32,051 nt of DNA from an uncultured Mediterraneibacter sp. (GCA_934418295.1 CAKRWZ010000011.1:1-32051); one strand, 5' to 3'. Positions 1 through 7,838 are shown, numbered from the stretch's first letter. The notes: generated from the letters alone by a model not told the origin. A program made the numbers and translations.

Positions 1-198
1 GAATATACCTACTTCATTCTGGTGGATGCGGTAGACGGCGGCATCTCCGTTCTCGACCATGAAAAGCATATCGAAGAGCTGGCTAAGGAAGGACAGCTGG
101 AAGAAGCCGAGCGCGTTCTGGAATCCGTAGACGGCGATCACGAGCTGCTGGAAGAGATGATTGCGGAGAAAGAGGCAGAGAAACGGGAAGAGGAGTAG
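1..198 (+). CDS. 3' end of an unrecognised acidic protein (partial)
   Basis: An open frame enters from the left edge and ends at TAG 196-198, giving the last 65 residues of a protein. The visible part begins EYTYFILVDAVDGG and ends in a very acidic, probably helical tail rich in Glu and Lys (EEMIAEKEAEKREEE). I do not recognise the family. Codon use (GAG, CTG, GCG, CGC) is much richer in G+C than in the genes that follow, so this may belong to a different genomic neighbourhood from the microcompartment locus. It points towards the 3' end of the minus-strand sensor kinase, so the two are convergent. The reverse-strand frame over the same bases is taken as a shadow. Confidence 0.55.
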   Translation, partial: EYTYFILVDAVDGGISVLDHEKHIEELAKEGQLEEAERVLESVDGDHELLEEMIAEKEAEKREEE

Positions 199-227
199 GG
201 TGCTCGGAGGCGTTTAGGTAGTAATTG

Positions 228-271
228 TTTCCGTCAGTTCTTAAGGTGTTATTCTTAAAAACTGACGGAAA
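228..271. repeat. 12-bp inverted repeat between convergent genes
   Basis: TTTCCGTCAGTT at 228-239 is exactly complementary to AACTGACGGAAA at 260-271, and further AT pairs in the loop can extend the stem. It lies between the converging partial gene and the sensor kinase. Neither side has a clear T-run directly after the stem, so it is an imperfect terminator candidate. A weak AAAGAT/GTCTTT hairpin followed by T residues on the minus strand (about 280-297) may do the terminating for the kinase. Confidence 0.45.
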
Positions 272-295
272 TGAAATCAAAAAAGACTATAATCT

Positions 296-1705
296 TTACA
301 TAGAATCTGTTCTGAAATCAAAGCTTACTACAGTACCATTTTCGGTGCTGTTTATTTTTATATTGCCCTTAAGTTTCTCTTTAACCATGGATTGAACAAT
401 TGTGAAACCAAGATTCTTTCGTTTTGTATCTCCGTTTGAAATAAATCCCTTACCATTATCCTTTACAATTAAAGTGGTATATAAAGATCCTTTTTGAATT
501 GCAATCTCGATAACACCTGATGTACTGTTGTTAAAGGCATGTTTTAACGAATTTGTGATAAGTTCGTTAGTTACCATTACGATAGCCATACCTTTATCAG
601 CAGGAATCATTATATCGTCTCCTGTAATTTTTATTTCGATGTGTCGATCTTCTAAGTTAATGTAGCCTTGTGTTCCGACTATGATGCTACTGAGTAATTC
701 TTTAAGCGAATGATCCTGGTTAAAATCTGATGTCATCAGTGCTTCATGAATAATGGAAATGCTGTTAATTCTCATGACATTATCAAGAAGTGCTTTTTTT
801 GTTTCTTCACATTGACTGCGGATGATTTGAAGATTAAGGATGCTTATGATGATCTGCAGGTTGTTTTTTATTCTGTGATGCATTTCGCGAACAGCGGCAT
901 CTTTATACACAATTTCGCGTTCCTTGTTTTTAATGTCGGACAGATCCTCAATAATCATGAACAGCCCGTTTGTAGCATGATTTACAGCACCTTCAAACTT
1001 AATTAAATATGAGTTGTCATTTTGTTCGATTTCAATGCTGGTAATTTCTCCTTTTAGTATTCTGTCGGCATCCTCTTTATGTGTGAAAAGAGCAGCTGAA
1101 AAAGGGAGTCCTGCAAGATCATCGACATGACCAAGTTTATTGTATATTTTTTGAGCTTCGGGATTTATGTAGGCGATCCTGAGGCTCTGGTCTATAATAA
1201 TAATGCCGTCACGGACATAATCTGCGGCATGATCCGACATGCTTGGAAAATTCATCGGTGAGTGACTTTTCGTTTCTTCAGATATATTCTTGATGGTTTC
1301 CTCTTTGTCAAGACTGTCTGTGACATCCTGCTCTTCCGTGAGAACGGCAATTATTGTATTAGAGTCATTTTTTATTGGAATGACTTTTTGTACAACTATC
1401 TTGTTTTCCTGTGTGATGCCTTTTGAATCTCTAATAGGTACACCATTTTTTTTGCACATAAAAAGGCTGGGCTCGTTTTCAGGAAGTGCGATTTTGCCAA
1501 TGACACTGTCTTTGTAAAGAGATTGCTTTGTGACTGGGTTGCCGTGTGCAACAACAACAGCGAATTCATCGCTTCTGTCAAAGCAGTTTAAAAAAATGTC
1601 GTTATCAGCAAGTTCTGCAAAAGGCTGGATCATCTCCGCTGTTCTCTCCAGAACAAGAATATCAGACTCTGTTAAATCGGTATATTTTCTTATTAATTCT
1701 CGCAT
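296..1705 (-). CDS. EutW-like sensor histidine kinase (HisKA_2 family)
   Basis: A cytoplasmic sensor kinase of the EutW/PdtaS type that should phosphorylate the adjacent ANTAR regulator. I place the start at 1705 (MRELIRKYTDL) because GGAGG lies five bases upstream; an in-frame ATG at 1738 would add 11 residues without a better ribosome site. Domains: an N-terminal PdtaS/GAF-like sensor region (about residues 1-140), a PAS domain (about 165-265, DGIIIIDQSLRIAYINPEAQ), a HisKA_2 dimerisation helix with EMHHRIKNN (probable phospho-His 277), then a HATPase domain with NELITNSLKHAF, DNGKGF and NLGFTIVQ. There are no membrane segments, so it should sense an internal ligand. In known Eut systems the ligand is ethanolamine; here I infer a substrate or product of the microcompartment. 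It is transcribed divergently from the regulator. Confidence 0.85.
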   Translation of the reverse strand: MRELIRKYTDLTESDILVLERTAEMIQPFAELADNDIFLNCFDRSDEFAVVVAHGNPVTKQSLYKDSVIGKIALPENEPSLFMCKKNGVPIRDSKGITQENKIVVQKVIPIKNDSNTIIAVLTEEQDVTDSLDKEETIKNISEETKSHSPMNFPSMSDHAADYVRDGIIIIDQSLRIAYINPEAQKIYNKLGHVDDLAGLPFSAALFTHKEDADRILKGEITSIEIEQNDNSYLIKFEGAVNHATNGLFMIIEDLSDIKNKEREIVYKDAAVREMHHRIKNNLQIIISILNLQIIRSQCEETKKALLDNVMRINSISIIHEALMTSDFNQDHSLKELLSSIIVGTQGYINLEDRHIEIKITGDDIMIPADKGMAIVMVTNELITNSLKHAFNNSTSGVIEIAIQKGSLYTTLIVKDNGKGFISNGDTKRKNLGFTIVQSMVKEKLKGNIKINSTENGTVVSFDFRTDSM

Positions 1706-1797
1706 AGTTACCTCCGAAATGATGAACTTTAAAAGCATCTTATCATAGTTAATTAAAAAAAACTAGCGAGTAAACAATATTATAATATTTTATTGGA

Positions 1798-1826
1798 TTG
1801 ACAAAAGTATCGAAAGAGAGTAAAAT
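1798..1826 (+). promoter_or_regulatory. Sigma-A type promoter for the ANTAR regulator and locus
   Basis: TTGACA (1798-1803), a 17-base spacer and TAAAAT (1821-1826), 45 bases before the regulator start. This is the best housekeeping promoter in the first 16 kb. It probably supplies transcripts that run through the regulator gene into the first ANTAR-controlled terminator. Confidence 0.75.
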
Positions 1827-1871
1827 TAAAACAGGTTCAGCAGCCGGTGTTATAGAATAGATGGAGACGAT

Positions 1872-2441
1872 ATGTACAGTGTAGTAGTAGCTGATGATGA
1901 ACCTATTGTAAGGCTGTATCTTGAAGAGTTGCTTTCTAACAATGGATATGAAGTTGTAGGAAGTGTAGCTGACGGGTACGATGCAATAGAATTATGTCGC
2001 AGAGTACGACCTGATTTTGTGATTTTAGATATTAATATGCCAGTAGTAAGTGGTTTAGACGCAGCTAAAATAATCAATGAAGAGGAATTAGCAGGTTTTA
2101 CGCTTATTCTAACAGCATATAAAGATAAGGCAATCGCGTGTCAGGCTGCAGAAGCGGAAGTGATGGGATATATTGTAAAGCCAGTAGATGAAGGATCTCT
2201 TATTCCGGCAATCGAGATAGCCATTGCTAAGCATAAAGAATTTGAAAAGCTCAGTGTGGAGCGTGATAAAGCAAAGATAGCGCTCGAAGAGCGTAAATAC
2301 GTCGATAAAGCTAAACATATCTTGATGAAGAAGCGCAATTTCAGCGAAGAAAAAGCGTATTCATATATGAGAAAGGCAGCCATGGATAAGGGTTGCAGAA
2401 TCGGCGACATAGCTAAGATAATAATCAAGACAAATCAATAG
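1872..2441 (+). CDS. EutV-like response regulator with ANTAR RNA-binding domain
   Basis: A 189-residue antitermination regulator. The receiver domain occupies about residues 1-120, with acidic pocket DDE (8-10), phospho-acceptor Asp53 in FVILDINMP and the conserved Lys in YIVKPVDE. A short coiled linker leads to a C-terminal ANTAR domain (about 135-189, KYVDKAKHILMKKRNFSEEKAYSYMRKAAMD). ANTAR proteins of the EutV/NasR class bind paired hexaloop hairpins in nascent RNA and stop terminator formation; two such sites lie downstream at 2447 and 4187. GGAG precedes the ATG, and a good promoter sits at 1798-1826. The partner kinase is divergent. Pairing of a Eut-type antitermination system with a B12-independent glycyl radical compartment is the notable point. 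Confidence 0.92.
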   Translation: MYSVVVADDEPIVRLYLEELLSNNGYEVVGSVADGYDAIELCRRVRPDFVILDINMPVVSGLDAAKIINEEELAGFTLILTAYKDKAIACQAAEAEVMGYIVKPVDEGSLIPAIEIAIAKHKEFEKLSVERDKAKIALEERKYVDKAKHILMKKRNFSEEKAYSYMRKAAMDKGCRIGDIAKIIIKTNQ

Positions 2442-2446
2442 TTGAT

Positions 2447-2483
2447 AAATTTGCAACGGAGTAAATTTAGGGCAAAGAAGTCC
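2447..2483 (+). promoter_or_regulatory. ANTAR two-hairpin antiterminator site 1
   Basis: P1 is AAATTTGC (2447-2454), hexaloop AACGGA (2455-2460), GTAAATTT (2461-2468): eight pairs with one G-U. P2 is GGGC (2470-2473), hexaloop AAAGAA (2474-2479), GTCC (2480-2483), extendable with a one-base bulge into TAAG. Both loops have A at position 1 and G at position 4, the known ANTAR recognition pattern. The 3' arm of P2 is the 5' arm of the terminator at 2480-2530, so binding of the regulator should prevent termination. Confidence 0.85.
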
Positions 2484-2530
2484 ATAAGGAGTCATACAGA
2501 AGTAGACTCTTATGGGCTTTTTGTGTTTTT
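2480..2530 (+). terminator. Regulated intrinsic terminator before the first aldehyde dehydrogenase
   Basis: The left arm GTCCATAAGGAGTC (2480-2493) pairs with GACTCTTATGGGC (2505-2517) with one bulged G, followed by a T-rich tract to 2530. The left arm is shared with P2 of the ANTAR site. Confidence 0.88.
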
Positions 2531-2560
2531 GTCAAACTGTAGACAGCAGGGAGGTTATGA

Positions 2561-3859
2561 ATGAGCATTGTAAATCAGACAGTTCTTGAGTCACAGATCG
2601 CATTTAAATCCTATTCGCAGGTAGGATTAAACAGCAGGAAAGAAATCATAAAAGAACTTAGAAAGGATTTGATGGCCGTATTAAATACGATGGCGTCAAG
2701 AGAAATAGAACAAACCGGGATGGGTAAGCTTGAAGATAAAATAGTAAAGCTGTATTTTGCCATTAACAATACACCGGGAGTAGAAGATTTGGTCACACAG
2801 GTTCATACAAGTGATTCTGGAATGACATTATATGAAAATGCATCTTATGGAGTAGCATGTGCACTGCAGCCGGCAACAAATCCATGCGCTACGCTGATCA
2901 ATAATACAATAGCTATGCTTGCAGCAGGGAACTCTGTGATCCATATCCCACATCCAAGATGTGTAGCAGTTTCTAATTATGTCGCCGATATTATAAATAA
3001 GAGTATTTACAGGATTTGTGGAATAAACAATCTCGTAACATCTATGACGAGAGTAACAAAATCAATAACGGATGAGATAATGTGCCATCCGGATGTCGCA
3101 TTAGTAGTGGCTACAGGTGGTACAAGGACTGTAAACAACGCATTAAATGCTCCGAAAAGAGTTATCGCTGCAGGTCAGGCAAATCCCGTAGCGATAGTAG
3201 ATCGGACGGCAGATCTTGGAAAGGCTGCAAGGGATATTATAATCGGAGCATCTTTTGATAATAATATAATGTGCATTACCGAAAAGAGTGTTGTAGTAGA
3301 ACGTGAAGTGGTGGGAGCATTCATAACTGAACTTAGACAAAACGGTGCTTACTATACGGACAACGAAGAGGAGATTCTTAAAATAGCAACAGTGTGTCTT
3401 AATCAGGATCTGAAAATGAACAGAGGTATGGAAGGAAAGAGTGCTGAAGAAATCCTTGAAGCAGCACAGATCCCGTTTAGTGGTCCTGTAAAGATAATTG
3501 TGACAAAAGCAGTTAAGGAGCATCCGTTTGTAACAGAAGAACTCTTAATGCCTATCGTTCCTATAGTTGAGGCAAACGACTTTGAAGATGCACTGGAGAC
3601 GGCTCTTTTCATTGAACAGGGATTCAGACATACAGCCGTGATCCACTCTCAGTCAATAGAAAACTTGAATAGAGCGGCAAGTATAATGCAGACCGCTGTG
3701 TTCATTAAGAATGGATCTTCATTGATAGGAATCGGTATAAACGGAGAAGAAAAAGTTTGCTTTACAATAGCTAATGTTACAGGAGAGGGGGTTGTTACAG
3801 CCAGAGACTTTGCGAGAAAGAGAAGATGCTCGTTAACGAGTGGATTTAAAATTAGATAA
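2561..3859 (+). CDS. Short acylating aldehyde dehydrogenase (EutE/PduP-like)
   Basis: A 432-residue CoA-acylating aldehyde dehydrogenase of the EutE/PduP/AdhE-N superfamily, expected to turn an aldehyde, CoA and NAD+ into acyl-CoA and NADH. Visible motifs are ATGGTRTVNNA (nucleotide-binding region), GQANPVAIVDRTADLGKAA and the catalytic cysteine Cys238 in FDNNIMCITEKS. The start is supported by GGGAGG upstream. At 432 residues it is shorter than typical EutE/PduP (about 460) and has neither the N-terminal targeting helix of PduP nor a C-terminal helix of the kind seen on the second dehydrogenase (13426-14943). It may therefore be recruited differently, or act outside the shell. It is the first gene behind ANTAR site 1, with a cupin next and a second ANTAR terminator before the radical enzyme. 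The pair of dehydrogenases shares only family-level similarity. Confidence 0.85.
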   Translation: MSIVNQTVLESQIAFKSYSQVGLNSRKEIIKELRKDLMAVLNTMASREIEQTGMGKLEDKIVKLYFAINNTPGVEDLVTQVHTSDSGMTLYENASYGVACALQPATNPCATLINNTIAMLAAGNSVIHIPHPRCVAVSNYVADIINKSIYRICGINNLVTSMTRVTKSITDEIMCHPDVALVVATGGTRTVNNALNAPKRVIAAGQANPVAIVDRTADLGKAARDIIIGASFDNNIMCITEKSVVVEREVVGAFITELRQNGAYYTDNEEEILKIATVCLNQDLKMNRGMEGKSAEEILEAAQIPFSGPVKIIVTKAVKEHPFVTEELLMPIVPIVEANDFEDALETALFIEQGFRHTAVIHSQSIENLNRAASIMQTAVFIKNGSSLIGIGINGEEKVCFTIANVTGEGVVTARDFARKRRCSLTSGFKIR

Positions 3860-3899
3860 CTATTTAGATTATATATTATTAAACTAAAGGAGGATAAAA

Positions 3900-4157
3900 A
3901 TGGAAATAATTGTACGCAAACCAACAGATGGTGAGAAAATTTTTATGGCTATGCAGGATACCTGGCAGAGCGGTATAGCAAGATTCAATCATCATTATGA
4001 CTTGAACGAGACATGTTTATTGACAGAAGGGCAGGCAACGGTTGAATATGCAGGTGGAAGCGTATCTTTCGGCGCCGGAGATCTGGTGATTTTTCCCAAA
4101 GGTCTTGATTGCGTGTGGAATGTAGTTGTTCCGGTAAAGAAGTACGTTAGAGCGTAA
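3900..4157 (+). CDS. Small single-domain cupin (EutQ C-terminal-like)
   Basis: An 85-residue protein that is almost entirely one cupin fold: ARFNHHYDLNETCLLTEGQATVEY and GAGDLVIFPKGLDCVWNV resemble the two cupin motifs of the DUF861/cupin_3 group, to which the C-terminal domain of EutQ belongs. AAAGGAGG precedes the ATG. It lies between the first aldehyde dehydrogenase and ANTAR site 2. EutQ of Salmonella is full length and has been reported as an acetate kinase. This protein lacks the EutQ N-terminal region, and a separate EutQ-N-like protein is encoded at 13069-13410, as if the two halves had been split. The role is unknown; metal binding and an assembly function are possible. Confidence 0.7.
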   Translation: MEIIVRKPTDGEKIFMAMQDTWQSGIARFNHHYDLNETCLLTEGQATVEYAGGSVSFGAGDLVIFPKGLDCVWNVVVPVKKYVRA

Positions 4158-4186
4158 ACACAGAGATTTTGTAAAGTAAATTATTT

Positions 4187-4225
4187 ACGCATGCAATGGA
4201 GTATGCGTGTTGGGCAATGTAGTCC
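4187..4225 (+). promoter_or_regulatory. ANTAR two-hairpin antiterminator site 2
   Basis: P1 is ACGCATGC (4187-4194), hexaloop AATGGA (4195-4200), GTATGCGT (4201-4208): eight pairs with one G-U. P2 is GGGC (4212-4215), hexaloop AATGTA (4216-4221), GTCC (4222-4225). P1 stem bases differ from site 1 while pairing is kept, a covariation-like signal; the loops keep A1 and G4. The P2 3' arm is the terminator's 5' arm. Confidence 0.87.
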
Positions 4226-4272
4226 TGTAGCACTTTTTGTACGGAAAGTGTTATTTGGGCTTATTTTTTTTT
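4222..4272 (+). terminator. Regulated intrinsic terminator before the glycyl radical enzyme
   Basis: GTCCTGTAGCACTTT (4222-4236) pairs with AAAGTGTTATTTGGGC (4245-4260) with wobble pairs and a small internal loop, followed by TTATTTTTTTTT. It ends 25 bases before the radical enzyme start. Confidence 0.87.
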
Positions 4273-4297
4273 AAAAATATAAATGGAGGTATGGCAG

Positions 4298-6871
4298 ATG
4301 AATTTAAATGAAATGCCGATGATAGCAAAAGGCTTTACTGAACCGACTGACAGAGTTAAGCGGTTGAAAAAGAGTATTGTCGAGGCAATGCCTGTAGTTG
4401 AAGTTGAAAGAGCAGAGCTTGTTACAGACACATACAAAGATACTGAAGATATGCCGCCAATTCTTCGTCGTGCAAAGGTAGTGGAAAATCTTTTTAACAA
4501 TATGCATGTTACTATCCGAGACGATGAGCTTATCGTTGGGACAGCGACAGAACACCCTCGCTCTTCTGAAATAGGCATAGAATATTCATATGAATGGATC
4601 GAGCCTGAACTCGACACTATGGCTACAAGAACGTGTGACCCGTTCTATGTATCAGAGGATGCTAAGCAAAAATTAAAAGAGCTTGGCGGATACTGGAAAG
4701 GCAAGACTATGAGTGAATATGCATGGTCCTTAATGTCTCAGGAGTGTAAAGACTGTCAGGAAAATGCAGTATTTAATGCCGGCAACTATATGTATGCAGG
4801 TGTTGGTCATTCTGTAGTTTTTTATGAAAAAGTTTTAAAGATCGGTTTTAGCGGAATCATTGATGAAGTTCTTGAAGCCATGAATAATCTGGATAGAAGT
4901 CAGCCTGAATCGATCAAGAAAGAAAGATTCTATGAGGCTTTGATCATAACGTATACTGCAGCTATCAACCATGCTCACAGATACGCTAAAAAGGCTGAAG
5001 AAATGGCCAAAACCGAGACAAATCCGCAGAGAAAAGCAGAACTGCAGCAGATTGCACAGAACTGCTATAACGTACCTAGAAATGGTGCTACGACATTCTG
5101 GGAGGCAGTTCAGTCTTTCTGGTTCGTACATTACATGCTGAACGTTGAAACTAACGGTCATAGTTATTCTCCGGGACCGTTTGACAGATTTATGAATCCG
5201 TTCTATGTGAATGACAAGACGATCACAAAGGATTTCGCACAGGAATTGATGGATTGCTTATTTGTAAAGTTTAACGATGCGAACAAGGTAAGAGATGATA
5301 TTTCAGCACAGGCTTTTGCAGGATATCAGTTGTTCGAACTGGTTGCACTTGGCGGAACTGATGAAGAAGGAAACGATCTGACGAATGACATCAGTTACAT
5401 GTGTCTTGATGCACTGGCTCATGTCGGTATGCCTATGCCGTCAGTTGGCGTAAGAGTTGGTAACTCAACACCGGATGAATTCCTGTATCGTGCGTGTGAA
5501 GTAATCAGACTTGGATACGGAATGCCGAACCTGTTTAACGATGAAGTAATCATACCGGCTATGGTAAACAGAGGAATTCCGTTGAAGGTTGCACGTACAT
5601 ATACACCAAGCGGATGCGTAGAACCGGATATTCAGCATAAATATGATGGATGGCATGATGCTGCAAGCTTTGACGTTGCAAAAGTTATGGAAATCACTCT
5701 TCACAACGGACGCTGTTTTGGAAAGCAGTTAGGGCCTCAGACAGGTGAGATCACATCATTTACTTGTATTGAAGATTTCTTTACAGCTTTCAGAACACAG
5801 ATGGAGTTCTTTGTAAGAAACATGGCAGAAGCTGTTAACTGTATCGACATGGCACATGGAGACAAAGTTCCGCTTCCTTTCCAGTCTGCACTTATTGAAG
5901 GCTGTATTGAAAAAGGAAAGTCGGTTCAGGAAGGCGGAGCAATCTGGAACTTTACCGGACCGCAGGGCGTAGGTGTTGTTGATGCCGGCGATTCGCTCTA
6001 TTGTATCCAGAAAAATGTATTCGAAGATAAGAAATTCACTTTGGCAGAACTGAAGGAAGCTTTAGAAAACAATTTCGGATACCCTGTACCGGCAATGGGT
6101 TCCACGGATCTTTCTGTTGCAGCAGGTACCGAAGCAGCAGGTGGTGCGGACGGTAATGTAGAGGAAGTGCTTTATGAAGCATTGAAGGCTATTTTAAATA
6201 AGTCCGAGTCATTTAACTTAAATGATATTACAAAGTCGATAGGAACAAATGCAACACCTAATACTGCAAAATATGAGGAAATCTTAAGAGCGTTAAGAAA
6301 TACTACTGGATTTGGTAACGACATTGATGAAATTGATGAGTACAGCGTAAGATGTGGAAGAATCTACTGTGAAATCGTTGAAAAATACAGAAATCCTAGA
6401 GGTGGAAGATTCCAGGCAGGTATGTACCCAGTGTCTGCAAACGTTCTTTACGGCAAGGATGTTGATGCGTTACCAACAGGAAGACTTGCAAAAGAAGCAT
6501 TAGCAGATGGTGTATCGCCAAGAGCAGGTGTTGATACTCATGGACCTACAGCAGCTGCAAACTCAGTATCTAAGCTTGACCATGCAATCGCAAGTAACGG
6601 TACTTTATATAACATGAAGTTCCTTCCGGCAGCAGTAGCGGGTGATGAAGGACTTAAGAACCTGGCGGCATTGATCAGAGGATACTTTGAAAGAAAGGGA
6701 ATGCATGTACAGTTCAATGTAGTAGACAGAGAAACATTGGTAGATGCACAGAAAAACCCTGATGCTCATAAGGACCTGGTAGTACGTGTAGCAGGATATA
6801 GTGCTCACTTTGTACGCCTTGCTAAGGATACCCAGGATAATATCATTGCTCGTACAGAACAGACATTTTAA
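4298..6871 (+). CDS. Glycyl radical diol dehydratase (microcompartment signature enzyme)
   Basis: An 857-residue glycyl radical enzyme. I use ATG 4298 because GGAGG lies eight bases upstream; ATG 4283 overlaps that ribosome site. Catalytic motif GCVEP (Cys440, Glu442) and radical loop RVAGYSAHF (Gly833) are intact. His171 (GVGH), His288-Ser289 (NGHS) and Asp454 (GWHDAA) sit at exactly the same distances from Cys440 (269, 152 and 14 residues) as the substrate-binding His164, His281-Ser282 and Asp447 do from Cys433 in Clostridium butyricum glycerol dehydratase, as I recall that structure. This favours diol dehydration (1,2-propanediol or glycerol) to an aldehyde over choline cleavage. Compared with that enzyme the Cys-to-Gly spacing is 63 residues longer because of an insert at 595-657 holding a likely targeting helix. 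The activase gene follows. The exact substrate is unproven. Confidence 0.9.
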   Translation: MNLNEMPMIAKGFTEPTDRVKRLKKSIVEAMPVVEVERAELVTDTYKDTEDMPPILRRAKVVENLFNNMHVTIRDDELIVGTATEHPRSSEIGIEYSYEWIEPELDTMATRTCDPFYVSEDAKQKLKELGGYWKGKTMSEYAWSLMSQECKDCQENAVFNAGNYMYAGVGHSVVFYEKVLKIGFSGIIDEVLEAMNNLDRSQPESIKKERFYEALIITYTAAINHAHRYAKKAEEMAKTETNPQRKAELQQIAQNCYNVPRNGATTFWEAVQSFWFVHYMLNVETNGHSYSPGPFDRFMNPFYVNDKTITKDFAQELMDCLFVKFNDANKVRDDISAQAFAGYQLFELVALGGTDEEGNDLTNDISYMCLDALAHVGMPMPSVGVRVGNSTPDEFLYRACEVIRLGYGMPNLFNDEVIIPAMVNRGIPLKVARTYTPSGCVEPDIQHKYDGWHDAASFDVAKVMEITLHNGRCFGKQLGPQTGEITSFTCIEDFFTAFRTQMEFFVRNMAEAVNCIDMAHGDKVPLPFQSALIEGCIEKGKSVQEGGAIWNFTGPQGVGVVDAGDSLYCIQKNVFEDKKFTLAELKEALENNFGYPVPAMGSTDLSVAAGTEAAGGADGNVEEVLYEALKAILNKSESFNLNDITKSIGTNATPNTAKYEEILRALRNTTGFGNDIDEIDEYSVRCGRIYCEIVEKYRNPRGGRFQAGMYPVSANVLYGKDVDALPTGRLAKEALADGVSPRAGVDTHGPTAAANSVSKLDHAIASNGTLYNMKFLPAAVAGDEGLKNLAALIRGYFERKGMHVQFNVVDRETLVDAQKNPDAHKDLVVRVAGYSAHFVRLAKDTQDNIIARTEQTF

Positions 6872-6917
6872 ATGAGCGCAGGAATTAGAGAAAAAAGTAA
6901 GTGCAGGAGGATGTATT

Positions 6918-7838
6918 ATGGCGGCGGTAGATTATAAAGCGGAAGGTATTGTATTTGATATACAACGATTCTCCATCCACGACGGTCCGGGTATACGTAC
7001 GATTGTGTTTTTAAAGGGCTGTCCGCTTTCCTGCCTTTGGTGTTCTAATCCAGAATCCCAGAAACTTGAGCCGGTGGTTATGCACAGCAATGATAAATGT
7101 GTAAAGTGTGGCAAATGTTTTGAAGCATGCAGTACCGGTGCAATACAAATCGAAGACAGCATCGTTATTGATCGAAATAAATGTATTGGATGTGGTGAAT
7201 GTGTTAGCATTTGTCCGACCGGAGCACTTTCGATGAAGGGCGAGAAAATGACTGTGGAAGAGGTTATAAAGATACTGAAAAAGGATAGAGCGATTTACAG
7301 AAAATCGGATGGTGGTATTACGATTTCTGGAGGAGAGCCTCTTGTGCAGTGGAAATTCGCAGCAGAACTTTTAAAGGCCTGCAAAGCTCAGGGATGGAAC
7401 ACAGCCATGGAGACGACAGGATATGGTTCTGCAGAAGCGATAGAAGCAGTTTTTCCTTTTGCTGATAACGTATTGCTGGATATTAAATCCACGGATTCAG
7501 AAGTTCATAAGAAATTTACAGGCGTAACAACAGAGGTTATCATGCGTAATGCTCGAAGAATATCTGAGATCGCAGATGTTGTAGTAAGAGTCCCAACGAT
7601 ACCTACCGTAAATGCGTTTGAAGATGAATTTGTGAAAATCTCGGAGTTTAGTAAGACCCTCAACAATGTTAGAACGATACATGTATTGCCATATCATACA
7701 TATGGTGAAAGCAAATATGCTTTGTTGGGAAAAGATTATCCGATGGGATATGAAATAAAACCGCTTTCAAATGAAGACGCTGAAGTGTTCAAGAAAGTGG
7801 TTGAAGCTCAAGGATTAAACTGCATTATAGGTGGTTAA
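6918..7838 (+). CDS. Glycyl radical enzyme activating enzyme (radical SAM)
   Basis: A 306-residue radical SAM activase that should install the glycyl radical on the upstream dehydratase. The radical SAM cluster motif is CPLSCLWC (Cys35, Cys39, Cys42), preceded by FSIHDGPGIRT, typical of this group. Two ferredoxin-like 4Fe-4S motifs follow (CVKCGKCFEAC and CIGCGECVSICP, about residues 62-100), as in other activases of dehydratase-type glycyl radical enzymes. ISGGEP (about 137-142) is the SAM-binding GGE motif. AGGAGG lies before the ATG and the gap to the dehydratase is 46 bases, so the two are co-transcribed and controlled by ANTAR site 2. Confidence 0.95.
   Translation: MAAVDYKAEGIVFDIQRFSIHDGPGIRTIVFLKGCPLSCLWCSNPESQKLEPVVMHSNDKCVKCGKCFEACSTGAIQIEDSIVIDRNKCIGCGECVSICPTGALSMKGEKMTVEEVIKILKKDRAIYRKSDGGITISGGEPLVQWKFAAELLKACKAQGWNTAMETTGYGSAEAIEAVFPFADNVLLDIKSTDSEVHKKFTGVTTEVIMRNARRISEIADVVVRVPTIPTVNAFEDEFVKISEFSKTLNNVRTIHVLPYHTYGESKYALLGKDYPMGYEIKPLSNEDAEVFKKVVEAQGLNCIIGG

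Noticed and set aside
4222..4272. Simple factor-independent terminator ending the first two genes
   Set aside because: The overlapping hexaloop hairpins and a second similar site at 2447 show a regulated terminator instead.
4298..6871. Choline trimethylamine-lyase (CutC) call for the radical enzyme
   Set aside because: The two histidines and the Asp 14 residues after the cysteine match diol dehydratases, and Thr expected 13 residues after the cysteine in CutC is His453 here.
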